Assembly (NCBI GenBank): GCA_030017655.1
Contig: JASEIM010000015.1
Location: forward strand, 1 to 49,767
From: Methanobacterium sp.
Lineage (GTDB): Archaea; Methanobacteriota; Methanobacteria; Methanobacteriales; Methanobacteriaceae
Direction of reading: 5' to 3'
Length of the DNA stretch: 49,767 nt
The notes under the pieces were generated by a model, which was not told the DNA's origin, made no database searches, and saw only the letters and a program-made list of their open reading frames with translations. The stretch's first letter is position 1. Each line of letters begins with the position of its first letter. A program made the translations under genes and the position numbers. Shown piece after piece: positions 1 through 8,528 of the stretch.

Positions 1-1687
1 TAAAAGCGAAGATGATAATGATGTAGCTCCCTACTTTAACCCGGTTGAAGTTAAATGGATTAAATTAGAATTAAATAAAGAGCTTAAAGAAATAAAAGAA
101 GCAATTGATGCCACTTTGAAAGTCAGACTTGATACCCTAAAGAGAATGGGAATTATCAAATCCGTTAATATCGGGAAAAGAGAAGTCCTTAAAATTAAAG
201 GTGCCGCCCAAAACAGGATTGCAAGAAGCACCCATCCCCCTAAAAAATGTTATTACGCTGTTTCAGTGCTTACAGCAGTTATAAATATTCAGCATTCCCT
301 GGAGCTCCTGGAAACTCAGGGAATCAGCACCTTGAATAAATACTTTGAAAGGCTCAGGAAAAAGAAAACCAAGGCTGCAAAGAGCCTTCTTGTGGATGAA
401 AACTTTAAAAAAGCGATCAGCCTTACAAAAATAGCCTATGAAAAAGGAATTGAGCACCCTAAACTTGATAAATTAGCTAAAGTATTAAAAAAAGAGCTTA
501 AAGAAAATAAGGATTCTCGAATAATTGTTTTCACCCAGTTTAGAGATACCGTTGACAGAATATATGAAAAATGCGAGGAAGAAGGCATAAACGCGGTTAA
601 ATTCTTTGGCCAGGCAGCAAAAGAGGGTGAAAAGGGTTTAACCCAGAAAAAGCAGAAGGAAGTAATTAAAGCGTTTAAAATGGGCATTTATGATGTTTTA
701 ATATCTACAAGCGTGGCTGAAGAGGGTATAGACATCCCTGCAGTTGACCTTGTGGTTCTCTATGAGCCCGTACCATCAGAAATAAGAATGATACAACGTC
801 GGGGCAGGACTGGAAGGAAAAATAAAGGTAAAATGTATATATTAATCACTAAAGGAACACGTGATGAAGCTTATTACTGGACGAGCATCAACAAAGAGAA
901 AAGAATGAAATCACAGCTTTCAAAGAGGGTTAAAAGGAACATAGCGCCAAAAGAAATAGTAAAAGTCATTCCAAGGGAAGGCGAAGATGGGGAACTTAGA
1001 CCAGTAATCTTTGCAGATTCCAGAGAAGGTAATTCAAGGGTTTTAAGGGAACTTGATAAGCTGAATGTTGAAATTAAAACAATGAGTCTCCCTGTGGCTG
1101 ATTATCAGGTTAGCGACGAAGTAGGGATCGAAAGGAAATCTACAAAGGATTTTATAAGTTCAATAATTGATAAAAGACTTTACAAGCAGGCGCGGGAACT
1201 CGTTGAAAACTTCAGAAAGCCAGTAATAATACTGGAAGGAGAAGACCTTTATTCATCCCTTATTCATCCAAATGCTGTTAGAGGAGCGCTTGCATCCCTT
1301 GCAGTGGACTTCGGTATCCCTGTAATTCCAACAAGGAGTGAAGAAGATACTGCAGCCATGTTAATACGAATTGCTATAAGAGAGCAGCTAAAAGATAGAT
1401 CTGAAATTCAGGTTAGAACGGAGAAGAAACCATTGACTTTGTACGAGCAGCAGCTATTTATTGTGGAATCACTGCCTAATGTGGGGCCTGTTACTGCTAA
1501 AAAGCTTCTTGAAGAATTTGGTTCAGTTAAAAATGTTATAAATGCTTCAGAAGGCGAACTTAAAAAGGTTGAAGGGATTGGAGATAAAATCGCCAAGAAA
1601 ATAGTAGACGTTTTAGGTTCAAACTTCAGAAAACTTGGTGATGTGAAAATTAAAAAGCTTACAGAAATGGATGAAAAGGGCAAATAA
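1..1687 (+). CDS. hef: Hef-type helicase/nuclease (5' end cut off by the window)
   Basis: This is the C-terminal 561 residues of an archaeal Hef (XPF/FANCM-like) protein, which processes stalled and branched replication forks. The frame is open back to base 2, so the gene starts outside the window and the TTG at 116 is not its start. Visible parts, counted within the fragment: helicase domain 2 with SRIIVFTQF near residue 172 and QRRGRTGR at 265-272; an ERCC4 nuclease domain with the catalytic GIERKSTKD at about 375-383; and a C-terminal pair of helix-hairpin-helix motifs (LPNVGPVTAKKLLEEFG, then VEGIGDKIAKKI). Both helicase and nuclease residues are intact. It lies upstream of trmI on the same strand near the replication origin, which suits a fork-repair enzyme. 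The identification is firm. Confidence 0.95.
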   Translation, partial: KSEDDNDVAPYFNPVEVKWIKLELNKELKEIKEAIDATLKVRLDTLKRMGIIKSVNIGKREVLKIKGAAQNRIARSTHPPKKCYYAVSVLTAVINIQHSLELLETQGISTLNKYFERLRKKKTKAAKSLLVDENFKKAISLTKIAYEKGIEHPKLDKLAKVLKKELKENKDSRIIVFTQFRDTVDRIYEKCEEEGINAVKFFGQAAKEGEKGLTQKKQKEVIKAFKMGIYDVLISTSVAEEGIDIPAVDLVVLYEPVPSEIRMIQRRGRTGRKNKGKMYILITKGTRDEAYYWTSINKEKRMKSQLSKRVKRNIAPKEIVKVIPREGEDGELRPVIFADSREGNSRVLRELDKLNVEIKTMSLPVADYQVSDEVGIERKSTKDFISSIIDKRLYKQARELVENFRKPVIILEGEDLYSSLIHPNAVRGALASLAVDFGIPVIPTRSEEDTAAMLIRIAIREQLKDRSEIQVRTEKKPLTLYEQQLFIVESLPNVGPVTAKKLLEEFGSVKNVINASEGELKKVEGIGDKIAKKIVDVLGSNFRKLGDVKIKKLTEMDEKGK

Positions 1688-1871
1688 TTAAGAACTCAAT
1701 TATTTTAAACAATTGATGTAAATAATAATAAATAGAAGAAAAAATTTATTACTAATCAACAGATGAATGAAAATTATAAAAGAAAACGTTGCAAATAAGA
1801 TTGAAAAGCTAATTTTTTGATAAATTTATTCGGGAAACTCTACAGTATTAAATAAGAAGACCTTTAATAGA

Positions 1872-2093
1872 ATGGGAGACGTGATTGAAATAGTTAGAAT
1901 CGATTGGGGAGAAATAACCCAAAGAGAACTGAAACTCATTATAAAGGACCTGGAAGATGATTTAGCTCATTGTAGAGAAAAAATAGTAGAGCTTCAGAAT
2001 GAAGTATTAGAAGAACAGACTCATGAAAAACGGTTATTACAGAGATTAAGAGAATTAAGGAAACATCAGCATGAACAAAATAGAAATCTGTAA
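1872..2093 (+). CDS. small coiled-coil protein of unknown function
   Basis: The frame encodes 73 residues, highly charged and predicted to be almost all helical. Residues 17-70 show a heptad-like spacing of Leu/Ile among Glu/Lys/Arg, typical of a short coiled coil. It is transcribed with hef and trmI and sits 53 bp before trmI. The ATG at 1872 has no good ribosome site; a GTG at 1881 is an alternative. I do not recognise the family. Its place between hef and trmI and the codon usage, which resembles the neighbours, suggest a real gene, but this is inference. Confidence 0.6.
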   Translation: MGDVIEIVRIDWGEITQRELKLIIKDLEDDLAHCREKIVELQNEVLEEQTHEKRLLQRLRELRKHQHEQNRNL

Positions 2094-2155
2094 AGAAATA
2101 GCAAGAAATGGCAGTTTAATTATTTTTAAAGATATTTTAATCAGGAGTGAAGATA

Positions 2156-2884
2156 TTGCGTATTTTAATGGATGAAAGGGGCAAAAAATACATTGCCCGT
2201 GATGAAGAGTTTCACACTAACTTCGGTTTTATAAAAAAAGAGGATATGGAAAACTGCAAGCCTGGAGATGTACTGCAAACACATATGGGGCATAATTTCA
2301 AGGTTTTAAAGGCCAATATCAATGATTATATTGATTTAATGGAGAGGAAATGCTCAATAATACTACCAAAGGACATTGGAATCATCATCGCAAATACAGG
2401 AATCGGTTGTGGTGATCGGGTGGTTGATGCTGGAACAGGGGCTGGGGCCACTGCACTGCACTTTGGAAATGTTGTGGGAGAAAAAGGCGCTGTTTACTCT
2501 TATGAGATAAGAGAAGACTTCAGTGAAATTGCAAAGCGAAATATTGAAGGATTTGGCCTTACAAATGTACATATAAAGTGTAAAGACATACTAGATGGAA
2601 TAGAAGAGGAAGACATTGATCTGGTATTTTTAGATCTTCCCAAACCATGGGATGTTATAGAAAATGCTAAATCTGCCCTTAAAATCAGTGGCTACGTTGC
2701 AACTTACACACCGTATATTGAACAGGTCCAGATACTTCATAAGGTCCTTAAAAAATATGAATTCTCTAATTTAACCACAATTGAATGTATTTCACGCGAA
2801 ATTGAAGTTAAAAATAAGGGTACAAGGCCAAAAACCAGGGCCGTGGGGCATACTGGATATTTAACATTTGCAAGAAATTTATAA
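2156..2884 (+). CDS. trmI: tRNA (adenine-N1)-methyltransferase TrmI
   Basis: This is a class I SAM-dependent methyltransferase of the archaeal TrmI family, which makes m1A at positions 57/58 in the tRNA T-loop. The SAM-binding motif I reads RVVDAGTGAGATALH; the acidic end of strand beta-2 (SYEIRED) and motif IV (DLVFLDLPKPW) follow. The N-terminal part is the small TrmI beta-barrel domain. The frame could open at GTG 2147, but the ribosome site AGGAG (2143-2147) overlaps that codon and lies 8 nt before TTG 2156, so I chose TTG 2156, giving 242 residues that begin MRILMDERGKKY. Length and motifs are usual for the family. Confidence 0.9.
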   Translation: MRILMDERGKKYIARDEEFHTNFGFIKKEDMENCKPGDVLQTHMGHNFKVLKANINDYIDLMERKCSIILPKDIGIIIANTGIGCGDRVVDAGTGAGATALHFGNVVGEKGAVYSYEIREDFSEIAKRNIEGFGLTNVHIKCKDILDGIEEEDIDLVFLDLPKPWDVIENAKSALKISGYVATYTPYIEQVQILHKVLKKYEFSNLTTIECISREIEVKNKGTRPKTRAVGHTGYLTFARNL

Positions 2885-2963
2885 AATACCCCTAAATTTA
2901 ATATAATAAACTCAGATAAAAATAAAATGGAAATTATAACAATTATAATTTAATGGTGTATTT

Positions 2964-3878
2964 ATGGCCTTCAATCAACAAAATATCATTTCAATACGGG
3001 ATTTCGATAAAAAAGATATAGAATATATCTTAAAAATCGCTACAAAGATGGAACCCATCGCCAGATCAAAACAGAAGTCGGATATTCTGTTTGGAAAACT
3101 GTTGGGAATGCTTTTCTATGAGCCATCAACAAGGACGCGCCTCTCTTTTGAAGCCGCCATGAAACGCCTTGGAGGTAGTACCATTGGCTTTGCAGAAGCG
3201 GGCACAAGTTCGGCTACCAAAGGAGAGAATTTAACAGATACTGCCAGAATAGTGGGTGAATATTCTGATGCGCTGGTCATAAGACATAATAAGGAAGGTA
3301 CAGCGCGATTTGTAGCTGATATAGTTGATGTTCCCGTGATTAATGCAGGAGATGGGGCTGGTCAGCACCCAACACAGACCCTTCTGGATCTCTTTACAAT
3401 GAAACGGATCTTTGGAAAAATCGATGATCTTCATATCTCACTTGTAGGAGACCTTAAATATGGCCGAACTGTCCATTCACTTGCATACGCACTTGCAATG
3501 TTTAATGTGGATGTTAGTTTTGTATCTCCAAAAGAACTGAAGATGCCTCATGAAATTCTCCATGATCTTGGAAAGAGTGGAGTGGAAGTATATGAGACTG
3601 AAGATATCCATGACATACTGGATAAAACAGACATTCTCTATGTTACCAGGATTCAAAAGGAAAGATTCCCTGATCCGCAAGAATATTCAAAGATAAAGGG
3701 AGCTTATACAATCGATTCCAACCTTCTTGAAGGTAGTAATGCTGTTGTAATGCATCCACTTCCAAGGGTTGATGAAATATCCCATGATGTTGATAATACC
3801 AGATATGAAAAATATTTTGAGCAGGCATTTTATGGTGTACCTGTTAGAATGGCCCTTCTAAAATCACTGATAAAATAA
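2964..3878 (+). CDS. pyrB: aspartate carbamoyltransferase catalytic subunit
   Basis: PyrB condenses carbamoyl phosphate with aspartate, the committed step of pyrimidine synthesis. The 304-residue protein has the carbamoyl-phosphate loop FYEPSTRTRLSFE (residues 51-63), the mobile loop segment with SSATKGE, the GDGAGQHPTQTLLDL signature and the C-terminal HPLPRVDEI aspartate-binding motif. The ATG at 2964 follows a GGTG ribosome site. It is convergent with cdc6. The regulatory subunit gene pyrI is not in the window, so it must be elsewhere if present. Confidence 0.96.
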   Translation: MAFNQQNIISIRDFDKKDIEYILKIATKMEPIARSKQKSDILFGKLLGMLFYEPSTRTRLSFEAAMKRLGGSTIGFAEAGTSSATKGENLTDTARIVGEYSDALVIRHNKEGTARFVADIVDVPVINAGDGAGQHPTQTLLDLFTMKRIFGKIDDLHISLVGDLKYGRTVHSLAYALAMFNVDVSFVSPKELKMPHEILHDLGKSGVEVYETEDIHDILDKTDILYVTRIQKERFPDPQEYSKIKGAYTIDSNLLEGSNAVVMHPLPRVDEISHDVDNTRYEKYFEQAFYGVPVRMALLKSLIK

Positions 3879-3980
3879 ATACACATAGATAAATCATTGT
3901 ACTAAATTTTTATTTAAAATAAGCTCAGTACTCAATTACAGGCTCAACTAAGTTTTTAAATACAAAATAAAAGAGGTCAA

Positions 3981-3993
3981 TTTCAAGTGTAAA
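3981..3993 (+). repeat. ORB-like box between pyrB and cdc6
   Basis: A perfect TTTCAAGTGTAAA lies beyond the 3' end of cdc6, outside the main origin gap. Together with the box at 5331 it means cdc6 has an origin-type box on both sides. The match is exact. Binding by Cdc6 is inferred from the mini-ORB sequence known in Methanothermobacter. Confidence 0.75.
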
Positions 3994-3998
3994 AACAA

Positions 3999-4073
3999 GC
4001 AAAATTTAAAAATTTTGCAGCCGCGAATCGTAGATGCGCCTGCTCAAACACAAAATGTTTGTAAGCTACGATT
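3999..4073. terminator. hairpins between convergent pyrB and cdc6
   Basis: A 9-bp perfect stem with a 2-nt loop (GCAAAATTT / AAATTTTGC, 3999-4018) is followed by a longer interrupted inverted repeat. Its outer arms are AATCGTAG at 4026-4033 and CTACGATT at 4066-4073, with an inner stem CAAACA / TGTTTG at 4045-4061. The position between two convergent genes suits a two-way terminator. The inner module resembles hairpins in the arrays at 15.9 kb and 37.5 kb. Confidence 0.55.
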
Positions 4074-4106
4074 TTTGAGTGTAATTAAAAAATTTAAAGA
4101 TTTTTT

Positions 4107-5255
4107 TTATGCGCTCCACATTGCATCTTCAAGAAGGCCTATTTCACACTGCAGATCGATAATATTTGTTCTACCTTTTCCACGTCCCCTTGAAATTGTT
4201 TTGGTTGAGATTAAACCCAGCATCTCCAGTTCGTTTATAAAGTCAAATATCCTCCTGTAAGAGACTGAATCTCCCTTTGAAAACTCTTTATAAACTTCAT
4301 AAAGCCTTCCTGATGTTATTTCCTCTTTTCGCTTTGTAAGATAGAGTAAAGACTCTAAAACTTTCTGCTGCTGACTTGGTAATGTCATTATAATGTCTGT
4401 AACTTTATTATGTTCAATATAATCCTTAGCTTCTCTTACATATTCCTCATAGACAATATCTGAGCTTTTTTCATCTGCAAGTTCCCCTGAGGTTCTCAGG
4501 AGGTCCAGAGCATATCTTGCGTCGCCTTCTTCCTTAGCTGCAAGAGCTGCGCAGAGTGGAATAACATCATCATCCAGGGCATTCTCCCTGAAAGATAACT
4601 CAGCACGTTCTTTTAGAATATCTACAAGTTGTTGAGCATTATATGGTGGAAAAACAATTTCTCGATCCCGTAAACTACTTTTTACACGTGGTTTTATGAA
4701 CTTTTTAAATTCAACATAGTTACTTATTGACGCTATTGCAACGTTATCAGTTCTTGTAAGAGTGTAAAGAAGACCATCACCATCATTTTTTAACAATATA
4801 TCAATTTCATCAAGAAGAATAATCAAAATAAGGTCTTTTCCAAACACATTCTTTTTAAACAAATTTCTGAATGACTGAATCACTTCAGCCTTGGTCCAAC
4901 CCCTGTATGGGACATTTTGACCTAACTGCTGGCACAAATGAGCTATAACCTGATATTCAGTCGTATAATCAGTGCATCTAACATATTCAACCCGTACATT
5001 AACATTTTTTTCCTTTGCAACCTGTAATAGTTGTTTCTTTGCAAGTTTTGCCACAGCTGTTTTTCCTGTACCGGTCTTACCATAGATGGTAACATCTGGT
5101 GGAGTTACATTTCTCAATGCCTCAATCCAGTATTTTGCCACAGATCTGATCTGTTCTTCCCTGTGAGGTAATTTATCAGGTAAGAACCGATGATCCAGAT
5201 ATTTTTTATATTTAAAAACAGTATTTTTCTCACCAAGTTCCTCGAAAATATTCAT
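4107..5255 (-). CDS. cdc6: Cdc6/Orc1 replication initiator
   Basis: This AAA+ protein binds ORB elements at the origin and loads the MCM helicase. The 382 residues include Walker A (YGKTGTGKT, about 58-66), Walker B (LLDEID, 147-152), a sensor-1 region (VAIASISN, near 173-180), an arginine-rich sensor-2/lid segment, and a C-terminal winged helix from about residue 300. The start ATG at 5255 has a weak ribosome site (GAGTGG). The gene points away from the gene-free origin gap. An ORB-like box about 75 bp upstream of the start codon suggests self-control. It looks like the Orc1-1 type initiator. No second copy is in the window. Confidence 0.96.
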   Translation of the reverse strand: MNIFEELGEKNTVFKYKKYLDHRFLPDKLPHREEQIRSVAKYWIEALRNVTPPDVTIYGKTGTGKTAVAKLAKKQLLQVAKEKNVNVRVEYVRCTDYTTEYQVIAHLCQQLGQNVPYRGWTKAEVIQSFRNLFKKNVFGKDLILIILLDEIDILLKNDGDGLLYTLTRTDNVAIASISNYVEFKKFIKPRVKSSLRDREIVFPPYNAQQLVDILKERAELSFRENALDDDVIPLCAALAAKEEGDARYALDLLRTSGELADEKSSDIVYEEYVREAKDYIEHNKVTDIIMTLPSQQQKVLESLLYLTKRKEEITSGRLYEVYKEFSKGDSVSYRRIFDFINELEMLGLISTKTISRGRGKGRTNIIDLQCEIGLLEDAMWSA

Positions 5256-5330
5256 TTATACCACTCATTAAGTTAAAAAGAAGCTGAAATTAATAATTCA
5301 TTAAGCTTCAGAATTTTTAGAGTTTAGATT

Positions 5331-5992
5331 TTTACACTTGAAATCTTTCTCTATTCTATTAAATTGTCTTTCAACAATATAAATGTTCAAACAGAGAGGT
5401 GCATTTCCACTGTAAAATAATACCTTTTATTTTTTAATTATTACTTTCAAAGGGAAATAGACATATGTTTCAAGTGTAATCATTTCTGGTTGAACTATCT
5501 TTTGCTATTTTTTTAATGAGACATGTATTTCAAGTGTAAAGAAAAAATAAAATATCTAAATTGATATCTCTTATTACGAAACCATTGCCAAATCAGAATT
5601 ATATGATAAAAAATGAATAAAAGCTCTTTAATATACAAAAATAGACGTTAAAATATATATTATGGTAAATTACTGTTGTATAGGCACTTTATATAAAAAA
5701 AATATACTTGTTTTTAAATTATTATAATTTGATAATGTTTTCTGATAAAGATATCGAGACATATGTTTCAAGTGTATTATGAAGACGTTCAATATTAGAA
5801 GGTGAATTTCAAGTGTAAATAAATAAAAATAAATGTTTTGTGAGTGTTAACATTCATCCACAGGTAATTAAGATTTTATTTTTGATTTTGACATATGTTT
5901 CAAGTGTAAAATTGGAATTATTAAACAATATGTAAAAATAAGTCAGTAATTACTATAAAGATAGATGGTATGACGTCCATTTCAAGTGTAAA
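5331..5992. repeat. left cluster of ORB-like boxes
   Basis: Seven boxes: 5331-5343 (minus strand), then plus-strand boxes at 5468-5480, 5528-5540, 5766-5778, 5807-5819, 5898-5910 and 5980-5992. The boxes at 5468 and 5766 differ from TTTCAAGTGTAAA only in the last one or two bases. Three (5468, 5766, 5898) share the identical left extension GACATATG, and 5528 has GACATGTA. A decayed copy with two mismatches is at 5404-5416. Spacing is irregular, so this is not a tandem or CRISPR array. Confidence 0.9.
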
Positions 5993-6946
5993 ATTCAAAC
6001 ATCCCATGAAAAATGAATATATATCCATGATCTCAAAACTTTGGAATATTACTTTAAAGAGCATGTTTTTAATCTAAATCAATAGAAATGGATTAAAAAG
6101 TATCATACGAAATTATATAACTTTAATTTACATATAACACAACTATAGTTGAGATCCTTTATCTTATTAGGGCATTTCATAAACTCTGTCTTTCATATCA
6201 TCCTAGATTCACTTTAACATTATTACGCTTTTCCAGGATTATATTTCTTCTATTTCAAGATTTTATATGAATAATTCGTATCTATAAGATTTGTTTATGT
6301 TAAAAATTGAATTGGCGGGTAAATTATTATTTTTTTGTAAAGAGTTATTAGATCCTGATAAAAGTTAAAAATTAGATTTAAAATGTTCAATATGTCATAA
6401 ATAAAGCTTTTTAAATGTAAATTAAGTGTTGTAAAATACCAATAACAATATTTTTTTTAATTTTTAAGGTAGTTATAAGATTGAACACTTACAAATAGGA
6501 GTGAATATCTATTTATTCCAATTTGAAGCAATATTATGGCTTTGATTTGTTATTTAATAATATATTTCTTATATAAAACTTAATACAGTTCCTCTGGCTG
6601 AATATTTATTTAATATAGAATATTAAACAGGACCTTTCCCTCTTAAAGTTATAAACTTAAATTATTATTTTAAACAAAACAAATTCCTGAAAAAATATAA
6701 AGATCCTGTTAGATTTGTGTTTTTTTAGTCAAAAAAATAATGAAAAGCTTATACTGGTTATATAAATGAATTGTCTATTTTATCTCTCAAATGGGCTTTA
6801 TTTTTTGTTCTTTATTTTGTTATACATTAAGTATAAGGATAATTTCATTAAATGATTTTTCTAAGAGCGTATTAGCAGTCCTTAAAAGGTTTTAAATATT
6901 CATATTTTAATATACTACATACTTTTGCAACTCCTAACGAGAATTA

Positions 6947-6959
6947 TTTCCAGTGTAAA
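6947..6959 (+). repeat. variant ORB-like box in the origin core
   Basis: TTTCCAGTGTAAA differs from the core by one base. It is the only near match in the AT-rich stretch between the two main clusters. It could be a weak initiator site or a chance match. Confidence 0.4.
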
Positions 6960-7708
6960 AGAATATTAAAATATTTTTATGATTTAATGGCTACTGATTA
7001 TTTTTTAAAGTAAATAAGAGCGAATATCAGTTCTAATTGTTTTATACCTGTATTTCATAGAAATAAATAGTATTACTTGCTGAAACACTTATTAACAGTA
7101 AATTACAGTAAAATATTTAATCTTATGAACATGGGCTAAAACAAGGTGAATTTAATTGACTAAATTATTTCGGTGATAATATTGAGTTTCTAAAAAGTGT
7201 TTAATTAATATCATTAAAATTAGAGATAAAAACAGAATTAAATGTGTTCTATCAAATTTTATCCATCCAATTATTATGTCTATTATTCAGAGAAAAAATA
7301 ATTTCAATTCTCTTATTCATTCAATACGTTAGATCCATTATCTAGAAAAAAATTGAGTTTTAGACTATTTCTTTAATCCCCTGATCAAAGTCAATTAGAT
7401 TAACTTTTAATTTATCTACTTGTTTAAATTCTTATTTTCTTGAATAAAGTTTCTAACAAACTTTTTTATGTTTTATGATTCAAGCATAACAATTAGCTTA
7501 TTTTAATATTGACACATGATTTCCATAAAAAGATTGAAAAGGTTTATTTTATTAAATTCCTATTAGAATCAGGTTAGTTCGTTCATTAATAACTTATAAA
7601 CATATAAAAATATGAAAAACTAGATTTAGTTGGTTTTAAGTTAAACAAAGTATTTAGAAAGGAAATAGAATATTGGGAAAAAATAAATTCTATAATTCAA
7701 TTTTATTA

Positions 7709-7778
7709 TTTACACTTGAAATGGATGTCTAAACCTAAAAGACTTGATTTATGAAAATATTTTTTTTACACTTGAAAT
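7709..7778 (-). repeat. right pair of ORB-like boxes
   Basis: Two perfect TTTACACTTGAAA boxes (7709-7721 and 7765-7777) are in inverted orientation to the left cluster. Their extensions read GGATGTCT and GCATCTCT, the complement of the GACATCC / GAGATGC-type extension also seen at 5972-5980. A one-mismatch copy (8013-8025) lies inside the neighbouring DUF2299 gene. Confidence 0.88.
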
Positions 7779-7906
7779 GCATCTCTCAATTACTAAAAAA
7801 TGTTTAAAAAACAAGGATTATAATAAATTTAAATGATTAAATAAGAATAAAAATAGATCTAAAATGGAATCACATATAATATAGATTATAATTTAAAATA
7901 AAGAGC

Positions 7907-8395
7907 TTAAACGTACATATTATCTTGTTGAACGTTTTTCTGCTCTTCATCAATTATTCCAAATTTTTTCTGTATTTTCCAGATCCCCTGTAGTTTTGCT
8001 CTGAAAATTTTTTTTACAGTTGAAATCAATCTGTCCTTGCTCAGACCATCTTCGTAAATTTCTTCTGTAATCACAAAACTCTGCAAAACGTTATTTGGAT
8101 GCTCCAGCTGGAAATCAACAAACTGACCGTTTAGCAGGAATCTGAAATCCCAGATAAATTTTTCTTTTTTATCATCAGTTAGTGCATTAATCTTAGAAAC
8201 ATGTTCAGGACTTACATTAGTTGCACAACCTATGACAATTAAATCATCTTTTCCCTTTGGCTGTATAACATCCAGAACATGGCCTTCAGGGTAATTTATT
8301 ATGAAATGGAAATTTGTGTTATCATCTGGTACTTTCTGCCTGAAAAGACCCTCATCAGAGAGCCATTTTTGAACTTTATTTTCGATTTTTGACAT
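7907..8395 (-). CDS. DUF2299 family protein
   Basis: The 162-residue protein resembles the DUF2299 family, whose members are small archaeal proteins of unknown function. It has a mixed alpha/beta pattern, no membrane segment and a charged C-terminal helix region. The frame can be extended to TTG 8419, but a GGGTG ribosome site lies 6 nt before ATG 8395, so I chose ATG 8395 (MSKIENKVQKW). The gene borders the origin and is read toward it. An ORB-like box (8414-8424) lies in its leader, so Cdc6 binding could affect its expression. The same neighbour occurs beside the origin in related methanogens, from memory. Confidence 0.8.
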   Translation of the reverse strand: MSKIENKVQKWLSDEGLFRQKVPDDNTNFHFIINYPEGHVLDVIQPKGKDDLIVIGCATNVSPEHVSKINALTDDKKEKFIWDFRFLLNGQFVDFQLEHPNNVLQSFVITEEIYEDGLSKDRLISTVKKIFRAKLQGIWKIQKKFGIIDEEQKNVQQDNMYV

Positions 8396-8413
8396 TTTTA
8401 ACACCCAGTTAAA

Positions 8414-8424
8414 TTTCAAGTGTA
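8414..8424 (+). repeat. ORB-like box in the leader of the DUF2299 gene
   Basis: TTTCAAGTGTA matches the first 11 bases of the origin box. It lies 19 bp upstream of the chosen DUF2299 start codon and about 100 bp before cbiB. Its orientation (plus) is opposite to the right origin pair. Confidence 0.6.
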
Positions 8425-8528
8425 TAATTTTTGATTTATTGTCATCTACAGTTAATATATTTACTTATATTAGATTAAATAAATTTTATTGGATAAATTT
8501 TGAATTAACTAAAATAAAAGTGAATTTC

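Larger units (their letters stand above)
5256..7906. other. chromosomal replication origin region (oriC)
   Basis: About 2.65 kb next to cdc6 lacks any convincing gene and is extremely AT-rich, with long A/T runs. It contains at least eight ORB-like boxes with core TTTCAAGTGTAAA or its complement, plus weaker copies. Left-side boxes start at 5331 (minus), 5468, 5528, 5766, 5807, 5898 and 5980 (all plus). Right-side boxes start at 7709 and 7765 (both minus). The two clusters face each other across about 1.7 kb without perfect boxes (one variant at 6947-6959). Such a layout beside a Cdc6 gene is the hallmark of an archaeal origin. The exact unwinding site cannot be placed by eye. Confidence 0.92.

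Noticed and set aside
4015..4260. Open frame of 81 codons on the plus strand
   Set aside because: It starts in the terminator hairpins and then runs antisense through the end of cdc6.
5460..5992. Repeated boxes as a possible CRISPR array
   Set aside because: Repeats are only about 13-20 bp, spacing is irregular from about 28 to 225 bp, one box is inverted, and no cas gene is near.
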